The translations under genes were made by a program, and so were the position numbers. From contig CM036617.1 of NCBI GenBank assembly GCA_020746105.1, forward strand, positions 36,113,898-36,177,897: a DNA stretch of 64,000 nucleotides. Reading direction: 5' to 3'. This document shows positions 37,217-48,278 of the stretch, one piece after another. The first letter of the stretch is position 1; every line of letters begins with the position of its first letter. The stretch is from Trogon surrucura (taxonomy: Eukaryota > Chordata > Aves > Trogoniformes > Trogonidae). The notes under the pieces are model-generated. The model had not been told where the DNA came from. It searched no databases and saw only the letters and a program-made list of their open reading frames with translations.

Positions 37217-40200
37217 CTAAAGAGAGAGAAGGAGAAACCTGTCATTACTGAAGGAATAAATCCACATCCTTCTAATCCTCTGAGTTATCAGTCACGGGAT
37301 GGTTCTATGCACCGACGGTGGGAGGTGGGAGGCAATGCTCTACAGCACAACGAAAAAACACACTTGGGGCGGTTATGTCATTTTGTTACGGACGTTCCTC
37401 ACAATCCTAAATTTAAGGGAAGCTTTTTGGGGAGGGACAACCCCCAATCTTAAAGTACTTTCAGCATGTGCTAATTTGTGCTGGGTTCTCAGTGCAGACA
37501 GGAACGAGCATCTAACAGCCTGCTGAGAAGAGATGGGTAGTTGAGCCACACAGCACCAGGTTTCCCCCTCCGGCTGCCCTCCCTAATCACTGTGTAGTGG
37601 GGATGGGTCCCTCTGTCCACTTCCCCCCCCAGCCATTCGTCCTGAGGGGCCAGCCAGGAGGAGGGGCTGTGTCCTTACCGTTCTGCATGTGCGTGATGAG
37701 ATCTTTTTTCAGGGCATCCCCGCTGATATCCGAGTCGCTGTCATTAAAATCACTGTCGCCTTTGCCACTGTCTTTGCCGCTGAACTTCTCTGCCTCTCGG
37801 CCGGAGATGGTGTTGAACGAGTGCCCCTTCCAAATGGCCACGGGGGGAGCGGGCTCCTTGCCAAAGCTTGGAGCAGCAGCGAAACCCTGCTGAGGTGGTG
37901 GGGAGGGGGGGAGTCAAAGGAGAGGTGAAGGAGGGAAGTAGGAAAGGGTAAATCAACATCAGAAACACGTCTCTGCAATTTATGTCCTCCAAGACCCCCT
38001 CCCACTTGCTGACCTCCTTCCCCACGGCACGACCTTACCTCCCCGCTCGGTCCCCTCAGCCTCTTCTGACCGTCGTAGAGGCAAGCACTGTCGCTGCCGC
38101 TCTCAGCGGTGGAGATCTCTTCGGCAGCAGAAGGGTCGGGGCTGGTGAAGGAGGTTTTGCTGGGGAAGGTTCGTACCTCAAACACATTCCCCCGCTGGCT
38201 GCCCTCCTCCTGCCGCCCCTTCTCCAGGTGGGAGATGTCTATCTGGTCCTTCAAGGAAGCGCTGGTTTTGATCTCGTTGCCCTTCTTACGCCTGTTGCAG
38301 GTGGTGGCGATGGTGATTATAGCTACCAGGAGGAGGGTGCAGCTGCCCGCCAGGACAATGATCACAATCAGAGGGATGTCCCACTGCAAAGCCTTTCCTT
38401 CCCAGGAGCTGGGCTTGGCTATCTCCTGGATACTGGAGGGAGCTGTGGCAGTTACCAGGAAGTTGACTGTGGCAGTTGTGGCCAGAGGGGGTCTGCCATT
38501 GTCTGTCACAGTGAGAATGACCTTGAACAGCTGTCCCAGCTCCTCAGAGAGGTCGCCCCTCAGTACAATGTCCCCAGTACTTGGGTTGATGGTGAAAAGG
38601 TCCTGCTGGGGCTCTTCCAGGAAGGCAAAGGTGAGCTCAGCATTGGCCCCATCGTCTGCATCTCGAGCTTTGATCTGGGCCACCAGGGAGTCACGGGAGG
38701 TCTTGCTGGACACACCAATTTCCACTGTCCCATTGGTGAGCACTGGGTGAACGATGACAGGAGGGTTGTCATTCTGGTCTACCATCCTCACTTTGACAAG
38801 GGTGCTGCTGGAGAGCTGCGGGGACCCTCCATCAGTGGCCTGGATCCTCAGGTCCAGCTGCTTGAGGATCTCATAGTTGAACGTCCTGAGGGCATAGATG
38901 GCCCCAGTGGCAGGGTCCACTGAGACATAGGTTGAGATGGGAGCCCCCATGACCTGTGTCTCTAGGAGCCGGTAGGTGACCTTACCATTGTGGCCAAGAT
39001 CAGGGTCACGGGCCACCACAGTGGTGATGTAGGCACCCGGGGGGTTGTTCTCCGGCACCGCCACCTCGTAGAGGGGCTTGGCGAAGAGTGGCGCATTGTC
39101 ATTCTCATCGCTCACCCGTACTGTGTACTGGCGGATGGTCTTGAAGGGCGGCGAGCCCAGGTCCTCGGCCACCACGGTGAGGTTGTACTCGGGGATGCGC
39201 TCTCGGTCCAGCGCCGCCGTGGTTACGATCATGTAGCTGTCCTCGTAGGCACGCTGCAGGGCGAAGTGGTCATGGCCACGGAGGCTGCAGCGCACCTGCC
39301 CGTTGGCGCCAGAGTCACGGTCTGAGGCGCTGACGAGGGCCACGAAGCTCTCGCTGGCCGCCGCCTCGCTGACATAAGCCACGCCAGTGGCACTGGCGGC
39401 GCCGCGGAGGGCGCTGATGCTGATACGTGGTGCATTGTCATTGACGTCGGTGAGGCGCACGACAACGGTGCAGGTGGCAGCGCGGGGGCTGGCCCCGCGG
39501 TCCTGGGCTCGCACGTCCAGCTCGTAGGTGCGGGTGCGCTCGTAGTCCACGGCAGCCTCCAGTGTTAGGCGTCCTGAGCGCGGGTCAAGGCGGAAGAGCC
39601 GCCGTGCCTCGGGGGGCACCTGGCTGCCAAATGCATAGACCACTTCGCCGTTGGGGCCCTCGTCGGGGTCAACAGCATCCAGGTCGAGCAGCAAGGAGCC
39701 GGGCGGTGCGTCCTCGGGCAGCTCCACGGTGACTGAACTCTGAGCGAAGGTAGGGCTGTTGTCATTGGCGTCGAGGACACGGACGTGCACCGTGGCCGTG
39801 CCCGATCGTGCTGGGCTGCCGCCGTCCTTGGCCACCAGCTCCAGCGTGTAGGAGGGCTGGCGCTCGCGGTCCAGCTCCTGGAGCAGCACCAGGTCGGCGC
39901 AGCGCGCCCCATCCGCCCGCGTCTGAGCCTCCACCCCAAAGTGGCTGTTGAGGGAGACCTGGAAGCTCTGGATGGAGTTGGAGCCCACATCCTCGTCCAC
40001 GGCCACCTCCAGTGGGAGGCGAGTGCCAGGCGCAGCATTTTCGGACACCTCCAACGCCATCTGGGCCCGGGGGAAGCGTGGCGCATTGTCATTGATGTCG
40101 CGCACCTCCAGCTCCACGTGCACGAGGCGGTAGCGCTCCCGCCAGCAGCTCACCACGTCGAAGGCCAGCACGCACTGGGGGGCCTGCCCGCACAGCCGCT

Positions 40201-40447
40201 CCCGGTCCAGCCCCGCTTCACCGATGCTCAGCTGCCCGTCCTCCTCCCGCACCCGCACCAGCGAGCTGTTGCTGAACTGCCGCATCAGGCGGAAGCTCAT
40301 CTCCCCGGGTGCTTTCACCGGCATCTCGTCGGCCAGCGTACCGATCACCGTGCCCGGCGCTCCCTCCTCGTCGGTGCGGTACCTCACCGTCTTGCAGCGG
40401 GACAGGGACAGCAGGCAGCCGAAAGCCAGCAGCCGCAGGGGGCTCAT
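36843..40447 (-). CDS. PCDH8: Protocadherin-8 (PCDH8), three coding exons
   Basis: Coding exons are 40447-38039, 37889-37679 and 37216-36843, with GT/AG introns of 149 and 462 bp; the product is 997 aa (human about 1070). Order: signal peptide (1 to about 18, before [11 protein letters not shown]); six cadherin repeats with Ca-binding motifs DINDNAP (117), DANDNSP (226), DVNDNAP (334), DENDNAP (447) and DQNDNPP (557), the sixth repeat ending near 668; membrane helix about 691-716; and a cytosolic tail with the delta-2 protocadherin motif [19 protein letters not shown] (843-861). The tail also has VRTFPS (758-763), which fits the WAVE-complex WIRS consensus. The family mediates homophilic adhesion and sorting in paraxial mesoderm (Xenopus PAPC) and activity-dependent synaptic remodelling through N-cadherin endocytosis (rat arcadlin). 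The first and only in-frame ATG upstream is at 40447. The protein is shorter than human mainly in the EC3-EC4 linker, where human has an Ala-rich insert. Confidence 0.97.
37217..37678 (-). other. PCDH8: PCDH8 intron 2
   Basis: A 462-bp phase-1 intron with a GTAAGG donor and a CTCTTTAG acceptor. It contains no repeats. Confidence 0.9.
37679..37889 (-). CDS. PCDH8: PCDH8 coding exon 2 (conserved cytosolic motif)
   Basis: This exon encodes residues 804-873 plus one base: [20 protein letters not shown], then [19 protein letters not shown] and the acidic-serine CM2-type motif, ending [12 protein letters not shown]. The acceptor is a tandem CAGCAG, so residue Q804 is included or skipped depending on which AG is used (exon start 37889 or 37886). 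Confidence 0.95.
37890..38038 (-). other. PCDH8: PCDH8 intron 1 (149 bp)
   Basis: A very short intron with a GTAAGG donor and a CACCTCAG acceptor. Its length is not a multiple of three and it has no stop in the exon 1 frame, so a retained-intron transcript would read on to a TGA at 37711-37709 and give a different tail. Confidence 0.9.
38039..40447 (-). CDS. PCDH8: PCDH8 coding exon 1 (ectodomain, membrane helix, proximal tail)
   Basis: One large exon of 803 codons carries the signal peptide, all six EC repeats, the membrane helix ([20 protein letters not shown] onward) and the juxtamembrane tail up to [10 protein letters not shown] single large ectodomain exon is the usual protocadherin structure. 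Calcium-binding DRE and DxNDN motifs are intact in repeats 1-5. The N-terminal half is strongly GC-rich. Confidence 0.97.
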
Positions 40448-40502
40448 GGCACTTGCGCGGGGCTCGGCCCCGACGGCGCGGTCCGGGCTGAGGATGATTC
40501 GC

Positions 40503-40624
40503 GGTACCCGGAGGGATGCTGATGATGCTGATGCGCGGTACCCGGAGGGAGGATGATGGTTGTGATTGTGATGGTGATGGTGATGGTGATGGTGATGGTG
40601 ATAACGATGATGCTCGGTACCCGG
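40503..40624 (-). repeat. GGTACCCGG triple and GGTGAT microsatellite in PCDH8 5' UTR
   Basis: Three copies of GGTACCCGG (40503, 40537 and 40616) bracket (GATGCT)n-like units and a (GGTGAT)n/(GAT)n run at 40549-40612. On the minus strand the frame of PCDH8 stays open through it and would read as a His-rich stretch, but no ATG lies upstream, so it is taken as 5' UTR. Confidence 0.8.
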
Positions 40625-40689
40625 GGTGGCGCCTCCGCGCACCCTCCGCCGCCGTCTGCGCCCCTCCGCGCCTCCGCGCCGCCTTTCAT

Positions 40690-40735
40690 AGACGGCGGTA
40701 TGCAAATGAGCGGGCGGTGGAGCCAATGGGAGGCG
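40690..40735 (-). promoter_or_regulatory. PCDH8: PCDH8 proximal promoter: CCAAT box and POU octamer
   Basis: CCAAT (plus strand, 40723-40727; ATTGG on the transcribed strand) lies about 275 bp upstream of the start codon. A perfect octamer, ATGCAAAT on the plus strand (ATTTGCAT on the minus), is at 40700-40707, with GC boxes beside it. The spacing suggests a transcription start near 40630-40690. Binding by NF-Y and POU factors is inferred from the motifs only. Confidence 0.55.
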
Positions 40736-41130
40736 CCGGCGGGGCGCGGGCGGCCCCCCCGGCTCTCCCCGAACCGGGGCGGCTCCGGCAGCCGGCGGGA
40801 GCGGCGGAGCGGGGCGCCCGCCTTTGTTTTCTTTAACTCTCCGGGGTTTGTTTTTTTTTTTCCCCGGCTTTATTCCCTTTTCACCCCTTCCTTATTTTTT
40901 AGTTTACTTAATTTTATTACTGTTTTTTAATTTTCTTTTCTGTCTTCACTCCCGCTCCCGTCTTTCCTCTCTCTCCGGAGCCGCGGCAGCGGGGGAGCGC
41001 GGGTTTGTTAATTGCGCCCCAGGCTCGGACAGGTGCCGGTGTCGTGGCACGCCGCGGCGTGTCGTGTCGTGGCATGTCGCGCCGTGGCGCGCCGCGCGGG
41101 TGGGTGCGCGGGCGCGGATTAGCCGGGTGC

Positions 41131-41177
41131 GGGGAGGAGGGGGTGGAAAAGGGTGGGGGGGGGAGAGGGGGGATTTG
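41131..41177 (+). other. G-rich run with G-quadruplex potential
   Basis: Several G runs of three or more (GGGAGGAGGGGGTGG, GGGTGGGGGGGGGAGAGGGG) lie in succession about 700 bp upstream of the PCDH8 start codon. Confidence 0.5.
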
Positions 41178-41335
41178 GCGGCATTCAGCTGCGCGGCCGG
41201 AGTGGTGTGTTACTCGCGTGAGAGCCTGTGATCAGCGCCGTAAGTCGCCTTTCAGGAGGTGTCCCCGCATGCTTTAGTATGCATGTCACCGCCCGGGTTT
41301 CTTAAGCCTGGGGCACTAGCAGGCGAGAAGAGAGA

Positions 41336-41385
41336 AAAAAAAAAAAAAACCAGAAAGAAAAAGAAAGCAAAAAAAAAAAAAAAGT
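41336..41385 (+). repeat. A-rich low-complexity run
   Basis: About 50 nt of A runs with scattered G and C, between the PCDH8 CpG island and the candidate regulatory block at 41386. Confidence 0.8.
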
Positions 41386-41740
41386 TCCAAATAGGATTTA
41401 GCATAAGCTTGAGGAGATTTGGAAAGGTTTCAAAGATCAGGCTGTATCAAAGGCTTATGAAGCCCTCGTTAGCTGTAGAAATATAATAGCATGGCAGGCT
41501 ATCCCATTCGAGGAACCAATGTCTGTATTATTTCACTGTGACAGGCTAAAGGGAGAGAAAGTTGAACAGTTTCTACAGAGGAGTTGGACTAAGTTGAATA
41601 TAATGAGCAAACGCCACATGTATCCATTATGTCCCTCTATTCATTCCCAATCACTGCCATAACTCTTTGACTAAACGATGATGAGCGCTGAATTACACAC
41701 AATGCCCTGCTCATATTAAAATACATTTAAGACCTATCCC
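41386..41740. other. Candidate conserved regulatory block upstream of PCDH8
   Basis: Balanced-composition unique sequence, free of repeats, lies between an A-rich run and the polypyrimidine satellite about 1 kb upstream of PCDH8. It contains AATTACAC and TCAAAG-type motifs (TCF/LEF- or homeodomain-like). The call rests on composition and position only. Confidence 0.3.
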
Positions 41741-41963
41741 TCCTGGTGCCCTGTTACGCCTATTCACGGGATTTTCTTTTTGTCCTAATAGGGCCTCTCT
41801 GGGAAGCAACACCAGTCTCGTTCCAGAAGAACAAAATAACAGCATGAGGCTGAAACCTGGCACGAACCGGGGGTAACGAAACCATCTGCCCCGCAAGGCA
41901 CCGAGGCCTCGCACGGAGCCCGGTGCAGCCTCCCAGCCCCGTGGTGTCTGCGCAGCCTAACCG

Positions 41964-42460
41964 CCTTCCCTCTTTCTTCCCTCCTTCCCTCTTTCTTCCC
42001 TCCTTCCCTCTTTCTTCGCTCCTTCCTTCTTTCTTCCCTCCTTCCCTCTTTCTTCCCTCCTTCCTTCTTTCTTCCCTCCTTCTTTCTTCCCTTATCTCTT
42101 TTACTCCCTCCCTCCCTCCCTCCCTCCCTCCCTCCCTCCCTCCCTCCCTTCCTTCCTTCCTTCCTTCCTTCCTTCCTTCCTTCCTTCCTTCCTTCCTTCC
42201 TTCCTTCCTTCCTTCCTTCCTTCCTTCCTTCCTTCCTTCCTTCCTTCCTTCCTTCCTTCCTTCCTTCCTTCCTTCCTTCCTTCCTTCCTTCCTTCCTTCC
42301 TCCCTCCCTCCCTCCCCTCCCTCCCTCCCTCCCTCCCTCCCTTCCCCTTTTTCCTCTCACCTTCCTCCTTCCTTTCCCTCTTTCTGTTCATCTTTCCTTG
42401 CCTCCTTCCTTTCTCTCCTTCCCTTCCCTCCTTCCCTTCCCTTTCCTCCTTCCCTCTTCC
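41964..42460 (+). repeat. Polypyrimidine satellite: 19-mer, (CCCT)n, (CCTT)n, (CCCT)n
   Basis: Six 19-bp units of the type CCTTCCCTCTTTCTTCCCT occupy 41964-42077. (CCCT)n runs over about 42105-42148, then a nearly perfect (CCTT)n of about 38 copies to 42300, then (CCCT)n to 42345 and degenerate C/T sequence to 42460. Both strands are open in several frames only because the units lack stop codons; this is not coding. It is likely hypervariable in length. Confidence 0.95.
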
Positions 42461-42469
42461 CATGTGCCG

Positions 42470-43065
42470 GAGAACCTCAGGGACGCATTTTGAAAGAAGA
42501 GGGGGGACAAACCGTAGAGGGGCGGGGGCGTATCGTCGTGTCCCCCTCCCCCCCCCCCCCCCCCCCCAACCCGGTTTCCTTTGGAAACCTCGGGCGAAAG
42601 CGCACACGGAGCTATGGAACCATCCCGGGGGCGTCCGGCCCCGGCCCCTCTCCGGAAGGCGACCCTGCGCTGCGCGGGTCGCTGCGCGGGTCGCTGCGCG
42701 GATCGGCACGCGAGCGGGGGTCGGCGAGATGCCCGCAGCCCCGGCTTATGGAAATGGGATTTAAACCGCGCCTCGGCGCTGACTGCGGGGAGGGGGAGCA
42801 GGGAGGGGGGCGCGCTCAGACTCCCAACAAAAGCTCCCCAAACGCCTGGTTTCCATGCGAAAAGCCTCCGCGGAGCTCTTTTCTGCCCCTCCGGCCCGCT
42901 GCCGCGGTTGCTCTGCGAACGGCTGCCGGGGGGAGCGGGAGTCGGACCGGGTCCGGAATCCGGGGTCCGAGGTTTTGGGGTCCGGGGGTGGGCAGCGTGC
43001 CTGGGAACGGAGCCGGCGGCCGGGAGCGGGGAGCGGGCAGCGGGGCGGCCCCTCGTGTGTAACAG
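42470..43065. other. Second CpG-rich block upstream of PCDH8
   Basis: About 600 bp is GC- and CpG-rich and includes a 20-nt C run (42548-42567). An array of CGCTGCGCGGGT-like units lies at 42668-42705. It could be an alternative promoter or a detached part of the PCDH8 island. No convincing exon is visible. Confidence 0.5.
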
Positions 43066-46000
43066 GATTATCTTTGCCATTTCAAGTTCCATACAGCATG
43101 TAATTTATTTTTAATTAGGATTAGATCGAGCAGGGAAGGAGACCAGACCTTTACCCCTACACCACCCCCCCACCCCCAACCTCCCCCTCCCCGCGAAGGC
43201 ATGGCTATTCCACAGAGAGCTCTTAGTCTTTATAAAAAATCAATCAATCGATAAACCAGGACCTGCATTCACCTCCCATGCACTTGCAGGAGGAGAGGGT
43301 GCAAAGGGCTGTGTTTTCAATGCGTGCAGATACTCGAGTATCTGCATCAGAAGAGGCTTGGAAATCCTTCCCCTTTCCCATCCACCCGGTCCCCATCTCA
43401 CACACTGTTGATCCAAACCCATTCTTGAAAGGGTCCCAATGGGGTCTTGCTCCTCTTGCCTTTTTTTTTTTTTAGAGGGCAAATGCACTTTCTGTCTGCC
43501 TGGGTTTTTCTTTTTCTACAGTCATGACTTTGATTTAAAATAAAGTACGTATCAGCCGCTCCGCTGGAGCAAAGCCTTCTCCCCGATAGTTTGGATAGAG
43601 TCCATTACAGAAATGCTCTGAAAGGCTAGTGAAGAATCCCGTTTTATAGCTCAAAAATAAACATACGGATCAGCTGCATTAAAAGCACTTCTTTGAAATA
43701 TTGTGGTTAAACAGCCCAGATTGGTTGATTGCTCCATGTGGGGACATATGTTCTTGCAAACTGTGCGTATTGTTACTAATGGGGATTCTCACACCACAGC
43801 CTTTCCTTTGAATCTGAGGCACTTGTGGTTTCTCCGGAGCTGTTGCAAGGTTGTTTTAATAATTTACCAGCTCTCTTGCACTTAGTGTTGTTGCGGAGGC
43901 TCAGAGCCTGTTAAGAAGGAGGCGTTCTGCAGTGTCCGGAGGTCTGAACTCTGCTGCCAAGCTCCTTCCCCTACCTCTTAGACACAGAAGTCAAAGCTGC
44001 TCTGAGAAGTGGGTGGCAGGCAAAGAAAAGAGGAAGACTCCCCCACCCACCCCTGTGAATCTTAATGCCTGGGTACCCTGACACCAATGGTAACCAAGAC
44101 AGTGATGGCCAGCAAATCACTCCAGGTTCCCTTTTTTAGTTTTAAATTTACTTTTTCCCCTAATTCTGATCCAGCTCTTAGAAATAAAGTTTGTGGATGC
44201 TTGTCCCCTCTCCCCAGACAGTTTATTGTCTTACACGGGGTGACAAAACTCCTGAATCTCCTCCTCCTCCAATTCCCTTCATTCCTCCAGCACAGGCACT
44301 TGTCGCTTTGGACAGCACGGTAATTCTGCATATGTCCCAAGGCATCAGTGACCTCAGTGCAACTGGGTAAGACTTTCCTCCTCTCAGCAGGTGCCTCGGT
44401 TTCTCTCCAGTGATGTCTGTCGATGGAGGTGTTATAATTTGGGGCTGTGAGGGAAGGTAAAACTCCCACACAGAGCCAGGCCAGTACTTCAGGACCGCAT
44501 ATTCCTTGAGCGGGGATGTGCAGCTCAACACACGCACAGGGTGGTGGAAGCAAACCAGGCTTTAAGAAGTGACTGTGTTACATGTCCTTCCCCTCTCCCA
44601 GGAGATCTTAGGGGCACCAAGCCCTGGCTATGGAAAATCCCCCTCTCTCCTTGGCCCTGATTCCTCTTGATGTACACTGCATGGTGCTTCCATGGTAGGG
44701 TGTGATCCCCTTGTAGCACAAGCCCTAGGGTGGTATGATTTTGCTGGGACTTTGTTGAGCCGTGCAGGAGAAGCCAGGCTATCTAGGCATGGTGTGCAGA
44801 TGGTCCTGTGTACCCACATACCCAGAAGGTCTGGCTGTGAAGCTGAGACATGATGTCCCCCTAGTCTTCATCTCTGAGCCTGCAGAGGGGTGGTATGACC
44901 TCCCTCTCTGGAAACCCATCTCTGTGCTCAGCCCGTCTCTTTTATCTTGGGCATCCCAGCGGGCTCGACTGCCTAAGACTGCTTAGGCGTGATCTACAAA
45001 AACAAAGGCATTCCTTCTGCTTCTCGACCTAAACAATCCCCCCCTGTTTAATCATTTCTACACAACCAAGGAAGTGTGGGTTAACCTGTCAAGTGCCACA
45101 AGCCCGACCTGACCAAAACCCCTGGAAAACAAAAGAGTGGAACGAAGCGGCAAAGGGTTTTGTTGCTCTATGACTGTTTGTGTTGGAGGGTAGCACGCGG
45201 CATTGTGCTTCTGTCTCTGGCCATGCAGGCGATAGAAGACAGAGGCTGCAGTCCTTCCCGTGAGCTGAGGGTTGGTACCAGGGTTATTAATCATCCTGGT
45301 CGTTTGTTTGTTATTTTTGCTTCAGATGCTTCCCTGCCCTCTGCGAAATGTGGGTTAGAAGAAAGAACTTGTTCTGTAGGAGAAAGAAATCGCATGCCCA
45401 TACCCCCCACCCAGCAAGCAGTTTTGATTCCACAGGGAATTTATTTTTTAATTGGATTAATTTCTAGCCTCTCCCGGAGTAGCAGCTGGGGTCTTTGATT
45501 CAAGAAGTTAAAACAAAGGGGCATGAAACAAAAGACCAGTTCTTCGCATTCCCCACACAGCTTGGGCCTCGTGCATGCTGCCCAGAGGTATCCCTGGAGC
45601 AGTGCATTCCTAAAGGTCTCCCCCTGTGGCACTTAGCCACAGGCAGGCTTTTTTTTTGGGGTGCTCCTTAGTCTGGTTTGCTTACACAGCGGCTAGATGT
45701 GAGTTTTACCCTCCTATCCCACAATGCAGCTTGTGGTCTCACACAGCCTTACCCCTTGGTGTCCCTCCCCACTTTTCCAATTCTCTTTACCGTTTAGCTT
45801 TTCACCCTCAGAGACTTTTCAGGTGTTAAAGCCACAATGCAGGTGCCCAGGTTCAGTTCTCAGCTCTCATCTGGAGCAAGCTAATGAGGCTCAGCCCCAC
45901 CAAGGTCTGGGGTATTTAGCTACTCAACTGCCATTGAATGCCATGGGAATTGGACATATTTTATGGTTTGAGGCTCTCTCAGACTCAACCCCTCGTGTCC

Positions 46001-47871
46001 ACAGAGCACTGCTGTACCTCGCAGCAGTGTTGTGAAGACAAATGCACCTCAGACTGTGGGTGCATTTGACAGATGGCAGCCCAAGCCCTGCTGTTTGCCC
46101 ACCATAAGGACTGTCAGGATATCAGAGATGCCCTTAGAAGGAACAACCTTTATTATGCAGCTCCTTTCTGGATATTTTGCCTCGATACATTTGGATTTAG
46201 TGGGTGCAGGTAAGAGTAATTACTCACACCAGGCTGTGGTGCGGACCTTTAGAAGAAATGCTCACCCTCTCCATAGCTTGGGGTCTGGCCAGAGCATGGG
46301 GACGTTAAAGAGGGGAGCTGCACGGCTTCTCTCACTGGCTGTTGAGATTCAGTGCTCCCCCTGCCACAGCTGCTGCTGTACACCTGGCTGGGATGTCTTT
46401 CATACCACTTTGAAGGTGTCCGGACTGGTATATTTGGCTTTCCTCCAGCAGTTCCTTGTTTCCTCCTGGGCCTCGTTCACATTCTCCTCCTTGAAGGACT
46501 GTTTGGGATTTCAGACTCTTACAAATGATGAATGGGTGAGAGAAATCCACCTCTCAGCTACCAGGAAGATGTACAGTCCTCTGTGAATACTTACGTGTGG
46601 TGGTTGTGATGGGCTCCACTGATTTTTCTGAGAGGCAGCTCCCTCACTATTTGGTGTGCAAGGTCCCTTTCTGAATGTCCTTCTGCTGCCCCTGGCCAGC
46701 CAGTATCATCCACCCATTGCCACCCACCCAGTGCTGCACTAAACAAGCATGGCTACATCACTCCTTGTGCTTTGTCTCCTTCCTCTGGTTTCTGAAGTCC
46801 TTCCCAGTAAGATTACATCCTTATGTAGTAAGCACAAGAGTAGTTATGTACATATATTGTTGTAACAATATATTGCCAATATATTGTTATTAAGCCAATA
46901 AGAATATCCTCCCTATTTCTTTGCTGTCTCTGTATTTTCAGCCTTACCCTTCACATGTGATTTCTTGCCCCCGTCACTGATGCATCTATGGGACAGGAGG
47001 AGACACTGGGAAGCAATCCTTGCTGAGGTCCTGGAAACACAGAAGTTGCATTAGCGTGATGCTATAGCTTGAGCTAATTAACGCAGTGGGGTTAATAAGC
47101 TTGGGCACAGCACCGCATCTCCTGAATCCTGAGCTGGGTTTGACGGGAGGGTGCTTTGCAGGTTTGTTCCCTGGTCTGCTGATGGTTGTTTCCCAGAGGA
47201 TTACGGCAAAGAGTGGCATGGGCAAAATAATGCGACGGAGAGGTGGGGACTTAGCCTCGTGCCTTGAATCCCTTTCTCCATCTCCCTCTCCTTCTCCCTC
47301 TTCTTCTGTGCTCCCCCCCCCTCCCACTCCCCGCGCCATCCTCCATCTTAATCGTGCCTCAGCTTGCAAAGTCGGAGCCCCCCAGCTGTGAAGGGCTAAG
47401 TCTCTTCTTCTCCCGACCTCCTGAGCGGCAGCAGCCTGCGAGCAAGAGCGTGCCTCGTGTCACTTCTGTTGAAGAGGCTGTGAGAGCAGGGGAAGAGCCC
47501 AGACGCAGGCGGCTGCCGCGCTTGGCCGCCTGCCAGGGCAGGAACGCTATTCACTCCCTGAGAGCGGGCGAACATCCTCCCTCAGCCGGTTGCCCTTCAG
47601 AGGCCGGGAGTCTGCCCAGCCCAAGGTTTTATTTCAGCATGGAGAGGAGCCTCCCACCCTAGGACTGAAGACTGGGGTGGGGGTAGTAGCAGCGGCAAGA
47701 TCAATCAGGCTGGTCTCCTTCATCCTGATTTTGGGATCATCTCCCTTTCCTATCTGCAGGTGGGGCTCAGAGTTAAACCTCCCTCTCCTGCTGGGTTTCT
47801 CATAAGGACTGATTTTAGCTTTGATGACTGTCAGTGAATCACTGGGTGACATGCAGCCAGCTCTGGGCAGA

Positions 47872-48278
47872 GCAAGGTAAGGAAAGGTTGAAGGAGCTGG
47901 GTCTCTTTAGCTTGGAGAAGAGGAGGCTGAGGGGTGACCTCATTAATGTTTATAAATATGTCAAGGGGGAGTGTCAGGAGGACAGAGCCAGGCTCTTTTC
48001 AGCGACGTCCAATGACAGGACAAGGGGCAATGGGTTCAAGCTGGAACAGAGGAGGTTCCACAAAAATATTAGAAAAAACTTTTTCAACTATGAGGGTGAC
48101 AGAGCACTGGCACAGGCTGCCCAGGGAGATTGTGGAGTCTCCTTCTCTGGAGACATTCAAAACCCACCTGGACACGTTCCTGTGTGACCTGCTGTAGGTG
48201 ATCCTGCTCTGGCAGGGGAGTTGGACTAGACGATCTTTTGAGGTCCCTTCCAATCCCTGATATTCTGTGATTCTGTGA
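47872..48278 (+). mobile_element. CR1 LINE 3' fragment, young-looking
   Basis: About 400 bp of CR1 3' end in sense. Remnants read [20 protein letters not shown] and [20 protein letters not shown]. It ends GATATTCTGTGATTCTGTGA. It is the same subfamily as the copies at 62.8-63.3 kb and is closely similar to them, which suggests fairly recent activity. Confidence 0.93.

Larger units (their letters stand above)
38960..41245 (-). promoter_or_regulatory. PCDH8: PCDH8 CpG island
   Basis: GC- and CpG-dense sequence runs from mid exon 1 through the 5' UTR and promoter to about 41245, broken only by an AT-rich patch at 40840-40940. CpG islands over the first exon are typical of delta-protocadherins. 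Confidence 0.7.

Noticed and set aside
37982-38923. 313-codon open frame on the plus strand opposite PCDH8
   Set aside because: A shadow of the GC-rich PCDH8 exon 1; the opposite strand encodes a full protocadherin. The same applies to 39785-40522 and 38109-38750.
40611-40626. GCTCGGTACCCGGGG resembles a cloning polylinker
   Set aside because: The GGTACCCGG core recurs three times as part of a natural local repeat and the flanks are PCDH8 5' UTR sequence, so vector contamination is unlikely.
41923-43062. Long open frames on both strands (up to 379 codons) over the C/T satellite
   Set aside because: They exist only because CCTT/CCCT units have no stop codons; the peptides are Pro-Ser-Leu or Lys-Glu-Gly-Arg repeats with no domain or splice context.
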